NCBI GenBank assembly: GCA_046290675.1
Contig: JBKAHA010000015.1
Coordinates: 1 to 64,000, forward strand
Direction of reading: 5' to 3'
DNA length: 64,000 bases
Source: Aureliella sp046290675
GTDB taxonomy: Bacteria; Planctomycetota; Planctomycetia; Pirellulales; Pirellulaceae
Part shown: piece after piece, positions 27,353-36,448 of the stretch
Numbering within the stretch: the stretch's first letter is position 1
How the letters are laid out: every line of letters begins with the position of its first letter
Program-made: the position numbers and the translations under genes
Notes under the pieces: generated by a model
Databases searched by the model: none
What the model saw: only the letters and a program-made list of their open reading frames with translations
What the model was told of the DNA's origin: nothing

Positions 27353-28174
27353 TTAGCTGCGTTTATCGTTGGTCACAAATGCATAAGCGTTGTGATTGTG
27401 AATGGATTCAAAGTTTTCGGAGTAACATTCGAACCAGTCAATTCGATCGTCGCCATTCAGAACGACCGCCATGTCCCGCACGATGTCTTCAACGAACTTT
27501 GGATTTTCGTACGCTCGTTCGGTGACCCATTTCTCATCTGGCCGCTTGAGAACGGAAAAGACTTGAGTCGACGCACATTCTTCGACCATGCGGAACAGCT
27601 CTTCGATCCAAAGGTGCTGCCCTTCGGCGACGCGAACTTTGACCGTCATCTCGCAGCGCTGGTTGTGAGCTCCGTAGTCGGAAATCTCTTTTGAGCACGG
27701 ACAAAGGCTCGTGGCCGGCACCTTAATGCCAAGCACGAAATCGTCGGACCCGTTACTGACCATGTCAAAGGTGACATCAATGTCGAGCTTCCCGCTTTGG
27801 CCGGTGACCGGTGCTTTCTTGTCGATGAAGTAGGGGAATTCAAGCTCTAGATGAACTTCGTCAGCCTTTAGCTTTTCCTTCATTGACAAACAAACATCGC
27901 TGAGAGTGTCTGAGCTTAGCGAGTCATGATGCTCATTGAGGACCTCGAGAAAACGCGACATGTGTGTCCCCTTTTGCTCCGGTGGAAGCGAGACATACAT
28001 GTTGATCATGGCAACCGTCGATTGGACTCCCTGGCCTTCGCCAGAACCCGGAGTTCGCAAACGGATTGGGTAGCGAACACCTTTGACGCCGACTTTGTTG
28101 ATTGCAACATTACGGACGTCTTTGGTGGACTGAATATCAGGAAGCGTTTGAGCGCTGGCGGCATCTCGGATCAT
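27353..28174 (-). CDS. folE2: GTP cyclohydrolase FolE2 (type IB)
   Basis: FolE2 converts GTP to 7,8-dihydroneopterin triphosphate, the first step to folate and queuosine, and unlike FolE does not depend strictly on zinc. The 273-residue product has DVRNVAINKVGVKGVRYPI near the start, the metal/catalytic region SLCPCSKEISDYGAHNQR with the Cys ligand, and ending VECYSENFESIHNHNAYAF-like sequence (FECYSENFESIHNHNAYA). Length is typical. The gene is followed by a strong terminator and preceded by a 530-base gap, so it is a single-gene unit. In other bacteria this isozyme is often induced by zinc limitation through Zur; I could not identify a Zur box here. Confidence 0.95.
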   Translation of the reverse strand: MIRDAASAQTLPDIQSTKDVRNVAINKVGVKGVRYPIRLRTPGSGEGQGVQSTVAMINMYVSLPPEQKGTHMSRFLEVLNEHHDSLSSDTLSDVCLSMKEKLKADEVHLELEFPYFIDKKAPVTGQSGKLDIDVTFDMVSNGSDDFVLGIKVPATSLCPCSKEISDYGAHNQRCEMTVKVRVAEGQHLWIEELFRMVEECASTQVFSVLKRPDEKWVTERAYENPKFVEDIVRDMAVVLNGDDRIDWFECYSENFESIHNHNAYAFVTNDKRS

Positions 28175-28706
28175 ATGAAACTGCTTTCAAAGCGGAGAGG
28201 CCAAGGGCATTGGGTAGATGGCCTGCTCTCCAAAGCTGGAAAATCGTGCCCCTTCAGATTATCTCACTGATCGTCGCGAATAAACCGCATTTGCAATCAT
28301 GGGAGGGGCAATTGAGTAGCAAAACCAGAAGCGACAAATCCCATTTGTTGTCGGCATCGATTTCAACTTTGCGTTGAAGTGTAGACAAGGGTCAATTCAG
28401 TACTTGCCGCTATCTACCAATAATTTGCACTGAAGGAAGCGAAAACGAGGCTTAAATGGTCAGCATTTGCTTCGCAGTGACATGCGATTCGAGGGCCCAA
28501 ATGTGGACTCTTGGGATCGGCTCTACTTCCAACACGGGTAGAGGCCACCCCGGGCCGAGAGTTGTGTCGCTGTACTACCATTCGTTTGACTGAAAAGGAT
28601 AAGAAGCAGGTCAAAGGCGAATCCGTTCCGAACTCGGCCAGGGCAGGCACGCTGACCCGAGGATGTGAAAGCGATGGTGTTTGCGTGATCGAGACAGCCA
28701 GAACCC
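28175..28706. other. Long intergenic region upstream of folE2
   Basis: No gene is supported. On the minus strand near 28195-28245 an imperfect hairpin can form (GGAG and AGGCC pairing with GGCCT and CTCC), which would lie in the folE2 leader. The small frames on both strands lack family signals. This is where folE2 control elements should lie. Confidence 0.35.
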
Positions 28707-29588
28707 CTAAGATCTCCGGTTCGCGACCAACTCGGGAGAGCCGAGCTCAACGATGACTTGACCGATTTCTTTTGAACGCGCGACGATAATGGGTTCGCAA
28801 ACGAACGGGCTGCTTCGCTTGCCTTCCGGATTCAAGAATACGCCACCCGCTTCCTCTAGGATGACTTGCGATGCAGCAATGTCCCAAGGCCCTTGTTTGA
28901 CCGATTCGGGATTGTTGTCATGGATTGCGGCGGCGAGTGATGTGGACGAATCCGCAATTCGCATCGCAACGCCAGCGTGTGGCACGTTGCTCGTAACGAG
29001 ACAGGCTCCGTCTTCGGATCGAAGACGTTGATTCAAGCTGCGGAAGTAGTCCGTTTCCAGGCTCGAGGATCCGTATTGGTTCATTTCTACCCAGACGTCG
29101 CGCAGCTTTTCTGTACGATCGCAAACGAGTCGCTTTCCGTTCTTCCAGGCCCCACGACCACGGATTGCGTAGTACCAGTCGTCACGTAACGGAAAGTAGG
29201 TTACACCAAGAACTGTTTCATCGTCGCGGCGAAGTGCAACCAAAACCGAAGGGTATTCCGGTCCCGCTTGCATTAGAAACGCGCTCGAAGCGTCCAATGG
29301 ATCGATAATCCACAGGTTTTCTTGATCCGACACGTCGCAGTAGAGTTCTTCCGAGAGGATCGGCAAATCGCTGGCTGCCTTGAGCACCTCGGTTGCCGCT
29401 AGATCGGCGTCTCGATCGACTGCAGAAACAAGATCACCAATGCCTTTTCGCTCGATGTCTGGCGCGCTTGGTTGGAGCTTCGTTGCGCCATCTCGGATGA
29501 TCTCGCCGGCTTTTTGGGCCGCATGAATGGCGAGTGTCAGGTCATCGGATAACGAAAGGGCGTGTTCAAAATTGCCGGCGTTGGCCAT
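28707..29588 (-). CDS. Inositol monophosphatase-family phosphatase (CysQ/SuhB-like)
   Basis: The 293-residue product is a lithium-sensitive, magnesium-dependent phosphatase. Motifs are LPILSEELYCD (metal-binding Glu), LWIIDPLDASSAF (the DPxD metal motif, with Ser at the position often Thr) and WDIAASQVILEEAGGVF (the C-terminal metal Asp). Substrates in the family include inositol phosphates, histidinol phosphate and 3'-phosphoadenosine 5'-phosphate. The ILSEE and ASSAF pattern leans to the bisphosphate nucleotidase group, but I cannot decide. Starts with ATG at 29588 and stands alone. Confidence 0.88.
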   Translation of the reverse strand: MANAGNFEHALSLSDDLTLAIHAAQKAGEIIRDGATKLQPSAPDIERKGIGDLVSAVDRDADLAATEVLKAASDLPILSEELYCDVSDQENLWIIDPLDASSAFLMQAGPEYPSVLVALRRDDETVLGVTYFPLRDDWYYAIRGRGAWKNGKRLVCDRTEKLRDVWVEMNQYGSSSLETDYFRSLNQRLRSEDGACLVTSNVPHAGVAMRIADSSTSLAAAIHDNNPESVKQGPWDIAASQVILEEAGGVFLNPEGKRSSPFVCEPIIVARSKEIGQVIVELGSPELVANRRS

Positions 29589-29893
29589 GGTTCTGGTCGA
29601 TTACGGATGGAGAGGAAGCTGGCTGAGCACGGAAAATGACATAGCGAACTCAACGAACTGGAGCCTGGAGGCTAATCCGTGTGGCAACGATCGCCAAGCC
29701 GAATCAGACCGCTGGCTGACAACTTTTGCACCAGCTTCGGTAAGCAAACCCGATTGAAGACCGTCGATCTACGCCTCGGATGGGCACTAGTGTGGGATCG
29801 GGGGACCCTAGCTAGGCCTAAGGGGATCTCAGTTTAGTTAAAATCCCATGGACGAATTTCAACTAGCTCCCAAGATGCCAAAGGGGCCGAGCC
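29589..29893. other. Divergent intergenic region
   Basis: About 305 bases lie between the divergent phosphatase and sulfatase genes. No gene is supported. Promoters for both should be here, but no strong hexamer pair stands out. Confidence 0.35.
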
Positions 29894-31345
29894 TTGCGCG
29901 CACATCTTTTTTTGTTCTTAACACTGGTTCAGAGTGTTGTCATAGGTCTGCCAAGAGAAGGGCGGGCCGATCAGACCGCACGACGGTCAAAGCCGAACAT
30001 CGTTTTCATTATGGCCGATGAACTGGCGTTTTATGAGCTTGGCCATATGGGCAACCCATACTTAAAGACGCCCAATATTGACGAATTCGCCCGACAGGGA
30101 ATCCGGCTCCCGAATGCCCTGGCGGTATCGCCGGTATGTGCTTCTCTTCGATGTGGATTGATGACCGGCAAGCATATGGGCCATGCGTCCGTTAGGGGCA
30201 ACGGACCGGTCAACTCTTTGCGTGCAGATGAAGAGACCATTGCGGCAGTGCTGAAACATGCTGGATACGCAACGGGTGGTTATGGCAAATGGGGTATCGG
30301 AGGACGGGGATCCGAAGGGATCCCGGAAAAACACGGATTTGATGATTTCTTTGGGTACTACGACCAGGTTCACGCGCACACGTACTATCCTCCCTATCTA
30401 ATTCGGCAGAGCCAAGAAATTCCGCAGCCAGGCAATAACGGAGGGCGAAAAGGAAAAGTCTATTCGCACTATGAGATCATGAGGGAAGGGTTGGACTTCA
30501 TCCGCAAAAACCAAGACCGGCCGTTCTTCTGCTACTTTGCCATTACACCGCCTCACGGGAATTATGACATTCCCGCGGATGATCCTGCTTGGAAGCAATA
30601 TGAAGACGCAAAGTGGATGCAGGATTCATCCATTGGTCAGGATGTAAAGAACTACGCGGCGATGGTAACGATGGTCGACACCAATGTCGGTCAAGTTCTG
30701 GATTTGCTGCGTGAACTCGAATTGGAATCGGACACGATTGTCTTCTTTACGGGCGACAATGGTGGCCAAGATCGTTTCAAGAGCAAGGCACACCCAAGAG
30801 GGTTCTTTGGCCCCAACGTAAATCCGAAAACCGGCGTTGAGTATCGGGGAGGGAAAGGCAATCTGTACGAAGGCGGATTACGGATTCCATTCTTGGTACG
30901 TTGGCCAGGCGCTATTCATCCGAATCAAGTTTCCGAACTTCTGTGCTATCAGGCAGATGTCTTTCCAACTTTAGCCGAGCTGGGCGGTGCAGCAGTGCCC
31001 AGCGAAGTGGATGGTATTTCAATTCTACCAACCCTGCTCGGTGCGGACCGAGCCGGTCGGCAACAGGAAGAACACGAGTACCTTTACTGGGAACATCGAA
31101 ATCAGACTGCGGTACGCATCGGAAACTGGAAAGGCATCTTTTCCACGAAGTCCAAGAAGTGGGAGCTCTACGATCTATCGGAGGACCCCAGCGAGGCAAA
31201 CAACGTGGCGTCTAGCCACTCTCGGCTAGTCGAGCAAATGCAGGCGATCGCCGCAGCTGCTCACACACCACAGCAACTTGGCAACTATTCGGACCAGGCC
31301 TTGCACAAGCGCGACCGTGCGGCCAAATTCGGGCTGCCCAAATGA
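29894..31345 (+). CDS. Exported arylsulfatase-family sulfatase with variant active-site motif
   Basis: A 483-residue sulfatase with a signal peptide (residues 1-26). The core runs from PNIVFIMADELAFYELG through KTPNIDEFARQG, and SGD-type metal residues are in VFFTGDNGG. The formylglycine motif is usually C-x-P-S-R; here Cys82 is in CASLRCGLMTGKHMGH, so the Pro is Ser and the Ser is Leu. The first metal motif has Asp-Glu in place of the common Asp-Asp, as in some other planctomycete sulfatases. The start is TTG at 29894 with AAAGGGG seven bases upstream. The gene converges with a DUF1549/1553 cytochrome gene. The substrate is probably a sulfated polysaccharide, an inference from the group's lifestyle. 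Confidence 0.92.
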   Translation: MRAHLFLFLTLVQSVVIGLPREGRADQTARRSKPNIVFIMADELAFYELGHMGNPYLKTPNIDEFARQGIRLPNALAVSPVCASLRCGLMTGKHMGHASVRGNGPVNSLRADEETIAAVLKHAGYATGGYGKWGIGGRGSEGIPEKHGFDDFFGYYDQVHAHTYYPPYLIRQSQEIPQPGNNGGRKGKVYSHYEIMREGLDFIRKNQDRPFFCYFAITPPHGNYDIPADDPAWKQYEDAKWMQDSSIGQDVKNYAAMVTMVDTNVGQVLDLLRELELESDTIVFFTGDNGGQDRFKSKAHPRGFFGPNVNPKTGVEYRGGKGNLYEGGLRIPFLVRWPGAIHPNQVSELLCYQADVFPTLAELGGAAVPSEVDGISILPTLLGADRAGRQQEEHEYLYWEHRNQTAVRIGNWKGIFSTKSKKWELYDLSEDPSEANNVASSHSRLVEQMQAIAAAAHTPQQLGNYSDQALHKRDRAAKFGLPK

Positions 31346-31426
31346 GTTCTATCGGACAATCGGCGAACTCCCTACTTGAGCGGCGGTCAACGGTGTTTTG
31401 CAGCTTGGAGCTTTGCTTCGCCAGGC

Positions 31427-34400
31427 CTAACGAATGTACGCAAATTCCTTGCTGTTCACGAGCACATGAGCAAGTTGACGCCATGACGATTCTGTATTGA
31501 CGTCCGATTTTTCGATGAATGCCAGACAGCGGGTTGCTTCTTGCGGGGTTGGTGCCCGTTGATAGGCATCGTTGAACATCTGGGCGATGCGGGATCGATT
31601 GTCCTTGGCATTGGCGGTTTTTTTCAGCCACCGATCGATCAAATTGGTAACCAGAGGATCATTGAGCAACCCGAGGGCTTGTGCAGGCACATTGCTCTGA
31701 GTTCTTTTGCCCGCCGACGTGGATGGCATCGGGAAATCAAACGCGAGTAGGAACGGATCTAAGAAGTTACGTCGGACTTCAACGTAGACACTGCGGCGGC
31801 CATAACCATCTAGGGGACCACTCTTTCCGGGGCGTCCTCGACCCGTCATCTGTTCATTCAAGTGTACTGGCACACTTGGTCCAGCCAGCCGGTGATCCAA
31901 AACTCCGGCAGTTGATAGTAACGTGTCACGAATCGATTCTGCTGACAACCGACGGACTGGGCGATGGCTCCACAACGAATGGTCCGCGTCGAACTCGTTG
32001 TGCTTTTTCGATGGGCTTGAACCCATTTGATACGTTGAACTGTTGACGATCTCTTGAACGAGCCACTTCACGGACCAGTCATGCTGAACAAATTCGGCAG
32101 CCAAATAATCCAGCAGCTCAGGATGGGTGGGCCGCCCACCAAGTACGCCAAAGTTGTCTGGGGATGGTACTAAGCCACGTCCCATCAGGTGATGCCAAAT
32201 GCGGTTCACTATAACTCTGGCCGTCAGCGGGTGGTTCTTTGACGCAATTGATTGCGCCAATTCCAGTCGGCCTGAGGAGGTAGGTGGAGGAGAGATATCG
32301 CTTAGGCTACGGAAGACTTGGCGGGAGACGAATTGTCCCCGTTGGTGAGGATCTCCCCGGAGTGCGACGGCCGTATCGCGAGGGTTACTCTCCGTAGCGG
32401 CCAGCAATACAGTTGGCTCTGGTGTCGCGTTGTCGAGGGCGCGGAGTGCATTTTGCAAATGGGAGAACTTAGGTTGGACTTGCGACGGCCATGGGAACGA
32501 GACATTCAGCCGCTCCGATGCCAGAAGAATGGACCTGAGGGATGCTGGGTCTGACAGGGCGGTCTCTCCAAAAGCCTGCGCGGTCATTTCGGAGATGAAG
32601 TGGATTAGCCGATCTTTTAGTTCTCCAGAAGTCTGGATCGGCTCCTGTCGCAAATGAGTTAAGAGCGCGACAGAAAATTCGCTCGGTTGCACCGGGGGAC
32701 GAGAATCTGCAAATCGAATCTCTTTAATTTCAAACCATCCGCTACCCGCATCTTCAAAACTCAAATAGGCCGTCTCGCCGACGTATTTATTGACGTCGCC
32801 TTGGTGTATCGTCCAGCTCGACTCGTGGGGAGCGGCAATCGACTTTCTCGTGTCCTTGAAAAGCAAGCTGTGGACTTCATTCATGAAGTAGTTGTCAATG
32901 ACGAGCGCCGAGATGGAGGCTTGCCCGCGGCCTTTGATGCAAATGACAGGTTTTGCCAAATCAAAAACGGGTGACTGCAGAGTGACATGTTGCTTGACGC
33001 CTAGACGTTGAGACCCAAACGTATTGGGATTGGCTGGTAGCGGTGTTTTGGCGGAAAACCAATCAACATCGAATTCGGATTGAGCAATCCACCAGGGCTG
33101 GGAGGGAAAGCTCGACGAAGGGGCGTCCGTCCCAGCGGTCGTTGCGCCCGTTGCTTCGACGCGCCATCCCGTCGGGAGTCCTTCGGCAAAATCTGCAAAG
33201 AGCTTTGTCGTGGATTCCCATTCGGAATACCGATTTGCGGCTACGGAGACTCGTTGCTGCCACTGATTTAGTAATTCGACCAATTGGTTGGAGTTGTCTG
33301 TTGCAGCATCAGCCTGAACGCGATCGTCGTCGCTGGCTTTCTCGGCCTCGAGCAACACACTGAAGAAATGCAGGGGGGAAGAGATCGCGAGCTCTTTTCG
33401 TTGGGCGTTCTCATCGAGTTGACGAAGCCGATCCTGGCATTCGTCGATCCATGCCAGTAGACGCTCTGGTTGAACGGAGGTGTCCAATAAGTTCTGTCTC
33501 CAAGCTCGGTCGGCGTCTTTCAGTTTCGATTGTAGCTTCGCATTGTGTTTGGCGATCTTTCCATGCGGATCGGTCGGTCTGAAGATCCGTCTTGTACTCT
33601 CCAACATTCCTGCCATGCCGTAGTAGTCGTCGACGCCGATCGCATCAAATTTGTGGTCGTGGCAACGAGCGCAGGCGATCGTCATTCCCATGAAGGCCTT
33701 TGAGGCAACGTCAATCTGATTATCGACTCGCAGTGCCCAGTCATTTTGTATGTCCGTCGGCGCGTGTACCGAATCACCGAGGAACCAGAAGCCAGTCAGC
33801 GCGAGAGACTGATTGATTCCTGTTGTTGTGTGGTAACGCGGCTTTTCAATCAGATCGCCGGCAATGTGCTCACGTACGAATTGGTTGTAGGGTATGTCTC
33901 CGTTGAGTGAATCCACTACGCAATCGCGATACCGCCAAGCATGTTTCACGGGGTAATCGAACTCATGCCCCAGTGTTTCGGCGTATCTCACCAGGTCTAG
34001 CCAGTGTCTTCCCCAGTGAACGCCGAACTGAGGAGAGTGGATGAGCCGGTTCGCAAACTCTTCGAGCGTCTCTTCCTCGCTGGACGACGGGGGAAGCCCG
34101 GTTAAGTCGAATGCCATTCTCCGTTTCAAAACGGAGGCTGCCGGACGAGTTGCAGGATCAAGTCCAGAGGATCGGAGTTCGCTAAGAACAAAGCGGTCTA
34201 GGGGGGCTTGCGACCAATCGTCGTTGGCCAGAATGGGTACCGAAGGTCTCGAAACTGGGGTCCAAGCCCAATGGTTCTTTAGACGTTTTTCGAGCCAATT
34301 ACCTTCTTGAGATGCAGCACTCCGCCTGGGCCAAGGAGCACCCCGCTCAACCCACTCTTCAAGTATCGCAAGCTCTCGGGACGATAGAGGTTTGTCAGGT

Positions 34401-34756
34401 GGCATCTCGAACGACTCACGCCGAACCGCCTCGATGAGCAAGCTACCATCGACGTCTCCAGGGATGATCGCGGGACCGCTTTCGCCACCGGCAAGAACGC
34501 TCTCCCGATCTTCCAGACTTAAGCCACCTTTGCGATTGTCGGAGTCGCTTGAATGACAACTCGAGCACTTTGAAAGTAGTAGTGGTCGTACCTGTCGTTC
34601 GAACCACTCTAGATCCTCAGCGGAATGATTGGATTTCGCTTGGACAAGCTCCTGTGCACTGAGACGAATCGCGAAGAGTGCAGCTGAATTGGCGACAAGT
34701 AGCACAGCAAGGTACTTCGCCATCCAAAAGGAAGGAGCGAGGGAAGATCTAAACAT
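31427..34756 (-). CDS. Planctomycete cytochrome c protein with DUF1549 and DUF1553
   Basis: The 1109-residue product (ATG at 34756; TTG at 34771 possible) has a signal segment at about 8-35. A PSCyt1 c-type heme domain follows, with LLLSKCSSCHSSDSDNRKGG, and a distal FEMPPDKPLS that may give the second heme ligand. DUF1549 runs from LDRFVLSELRSSGLDPA to WGRHWLDLVRYAETLGHEFD, and DUF1553 near the C-terminus has ARVIVNRIWHHLMGRGLV and SAESIRDTLLSTAGVLD. A carbohydrate-binding-like region lies in the middle (about 530-690). Such proteins are usually encoded with a DUF1501 protein, which is not adjacent here. The convergent sulfatase suggests, but does not prove, a role in breaking down sulfated polymers. 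Confidence 0.93.
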   Translation of the reverse strand: MFRSSLAPSFWMAKYLAVLLVANSAALFAIRLSAQELVQAKSNHSAEDLEWFERQVRPLLLSKCSSCHSSDSDNRKGGLSLEDRESVLAGGESGPAIIPGDVDGSLLIEAVRRESFEMPPDKPLSSRELAILEEWVERGAPWPRRSAASQEGNWLEKRLKNHWAWTPVSRPSVPILANDDWSQAPLDRFVLSELRSSGLDPATRPAASVLKRRMAFDLTGLPPSSSEEETLEEFANRLIHSPQFGVHWGRHWLDLVRYAETLGHEFDYPVKHAWRYRDCVVDSLNGDIPYNQFVREHIAGDLIEKPRYHTTTGINQSLALTGFWFLGDSVHAPTDIQNDWALRVDNQIDVASKAFMGMTIACARCHDHKFDAIGVDDYYGMAGMLESTRRIFRPTDPHGKIAKHNAKLQSKLKDADRAWRQNLLDTSVQPERLLAWIDECQDRLRQLDENAQRKELAISSPLHFFSVLLEAEKASDDDRVQADAATDNSNQLVELLNQWQQRVSVAANRYSEWESTTKLFADFAEGLPTGWRVEATGATTAGTDAPSSSFPSQPWWIAQSEFDVDWFSAKTPLPANPNTFGSQRLGVKQHVTLQSPVFDLAKPVICIKGRGQASISALVIDNYFMNEVHSLLFKDTRKSIAAPHESSWTIHQGDVNKYVGETAYLSFEDAGSGWFEIKEIRFADSRPPVQPSEFSVALLTHLRQEPIQTSGELKDRLIHFISEMTAQAFGETALSDPASLRSILLASERLNVSFPWPSQVQPKFSHLQNALRALDNATPEPTVLLAATESNPRDTAVALRGDPHQRGQFVSRQVFRSLSDISPPPTSSGRLELAQSIASKNHPLTARVIVNRIWHHLMGRGLVPSPDNFGVLGGRPTHPELLDYLAAEFVQHDWSVKWLVQEIVNSSTYQMGSSPSKKHNEFDADHSLWSHRPVRRLSAESIRDTLLSTAGVLDHRLAGPSVPVHLNEQMTGRGRPGKSGPLDGYGRRSVYVEVRRNFLDPFLLAFDFPMPSTSAGKRTQSNVPAQALGLLNDPLVTNLIDRWLKKTANAKDNRSRIAQMFNDAYQRAPTPQEATRCLAFIEKSDVNTESSWRQLAHVLVNSKEFAYIR

Positions 34757-34988
34757 AGGGGGGATCTTCAAAGGAGGGAGCTTGGTCTTGTCTTTTTAGG
34801 CGGTGGGCGTAGGTCGATACGTACCGTAAGCCGAGCGCCGTAACATCTCCTCTAGTCTACTTGTCGTCTCAAAGCGAAGAAACACGGCCAACACTGCCAA
34901 AAGGGTGCTGAGAATGCGGCGGGTTACCGGCGTTTGCGGCGATGGGCCGGTTGCGGCTGCAGGTGTTTGGCAACACTTCGCCCATCGA

Positions 34989-36026
34989 TCAAGGAGCAGC
35001 GACAGCTCCCGCTGCCGGCATCGTTTCAACAGTTCCGTAAACGTAGACGAGATAGAGGGCGCCGACAACGAGACAAGCAACGAGCAGTGCGTCTGGCTCG
35101 AATAGCCACCAACGTTTCTTGGGCTGGTACAGAATACACATAAGACCCACTGCGGTTGTGATGAGAACGCAGACGGCCGTGATTGCATGCGTTTCGGCAA
35201 CACTGTTCAGCAGTGACTCTGCCATCGAGAAATCGAGCACGGCCAGAATGACCATATTGAAAGCGTTGCTGCCAAATATGTTGCCAATCGCCATGTCCAC
35301 GGCTCCCAAGCGGACTGCCGAGATGGTGGAAACAGCTTCGGGGAGCGAGGTGACCGCGGCTACCAGAAGCGTTCCGATGAACGTTTGGCCAAGGCCTGTG
35401 ACCGCAGCAATTTCATCAGCACGAGAAGCAACCATTGGGGCCACGACAAAAATGACGGCCGTGGAAGCCAAGAACCCAAGGAAGCTTAGCAGTACAGCAC
35501 GGGCGTTGTTGGACTCTTTTTCTTGTGATTCCTCTTCGCCATCGTCCGCCTCTTTCTCATTCAAATAAATCAGTCTGGCGCAGAGAGCGTAAGCTGCGAT
35601 GACGGCCCAGCTGCATGGGCCAATACAGAGCCATCCTGTCCAACTGTTGTCGAGAATAATGCCAAGCAGGATGAGACCGGTCAACAATGCGCCAACTGTG
35701 GCGCTTAGCGCGTGATCTGCGGCAGATCGCGTCAGGATCTGTCCAGGTTTCCGTGAGATTAGGTCAACGAGTGCCAGGATCAGAAGATTGATCAACGAGC
35801 TCCCCAACACACCGCCAGCAGTCAGGTCAGGAGCTCCCATGCTGGTTGCAGCGTAGCCGACGGATAATTCCGGCAAGCTGGTCGCTCCGGCCAGTAGTAC
35901 GAGCCCAGTCACCGATCCTCCAAGCCCAGTCCGGTCGGCAATGTCGTCTCCAAACTTTGCCAGAAACATTGCAGCAGCAACGATTACCGCAGAAAGTCCG
36001 ACAAAGGAAAGAGAAAGCGTGAGCAT
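34989..36026 (-). CDS. Sodium/calcium exchanger family antiporter (YrbG-like)
   Basis: The 345-residue integral membrane protein belongs to the CaCA superfamily. It has two inverted halves of about five helices each, with the repeat motifs GATSLPELSVGYAATSMG (first half) and AAVTSLPEAVSTISAVRLG (second half), which carry the ion-binding Glu residues, followed by GSSLINLL and GNIFGSNAFNM. An acidic loop (EKEADDGEEESQEKES, about 158-172) lies between the halves. It should exchange calcium for sodium or protons across the inner membrane. It is monocistronic or followed after 217 bases by the cytochrome gene; the next gene upstream is divergent. Confidence 0.92.
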   Translation of the reverse strand: MLTLSLSFVGLSAVIVAAAMFLAKFGDDIADRTGLGGSVTGLVLLAGATSLPELSVGYAATSMGAPDLTAGGVLGSSLINLLILALVDLISRKPGQILTRSAADHALSATVGALLTGLILLGIILDNSWTGWLCIGPCSWAVIAAYALCARLIYLNEKEADDGEEESQEKESNNARAVLLSFLGFLASTAVIFVVAPMVASRADEIAAVTGLGQTFIGTLLVAAVTSLPEAVSTISAVRLGAVDMAIGNIFGSNAFNMVILAVLDFSMAESLLNSVAETHAITAVCVLITTAVGLMCILYQPKKRWWLFEPDALLVACLVVGALYLVYVYGTVETMPAAGAVAAP

Positions 36027-36448
36027 GCAAAGACCGTAGGAAAGAAGTTGGTGAAGCCGTACTTTTGGAGCGATTCAGCAGGGCGATAGAAGGATGAAGC
36101 GTCGTTGGGCAGCAGTCTTGATTAGGGGAAGGTTAACCAAAGTACTTGCTCGAAACTGGAACGAGACTCTAGCAAAAATGCCTCATTCCCCATAGCGGGT
36201 TGTCGCGGAACGAAGTCAGTCGGCTTCTCGGCCAGATGCGAATTGCCAGAGGTTCGAGGACATCAATGGCGGCAAGTGCGGAGTTTCAGTTGGCCACATT
36301 GGCGAGATCTATCGAGGCTCAGGGCGCGATTTCTCCGTAAACAAAAGAAATTGCTGACATCTTAGAAACCAGCCAAGAGCCGCGAGGCCATTTCCTATAA
36401 AACACTCCTGCGAACTAGATTCCGCAGACTTCTGGCGACAACGAAGGC
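36027..36448. other. Divergent intergenic region of 420 bases
   Basis: Lies between the divergent antiporter and osmoprotectant transporter genes. No gene is supported. TATAAAAC near 36397 could be a -10 element of the plus-strand gene, but I see no matching -35. Confidence 0.3.

Noticed and set aside
28414..28756. Several small open frames upstream of folE2.
   Set aside because: They overlap on both strands, lack ribosome-binding sites, and show no family features.
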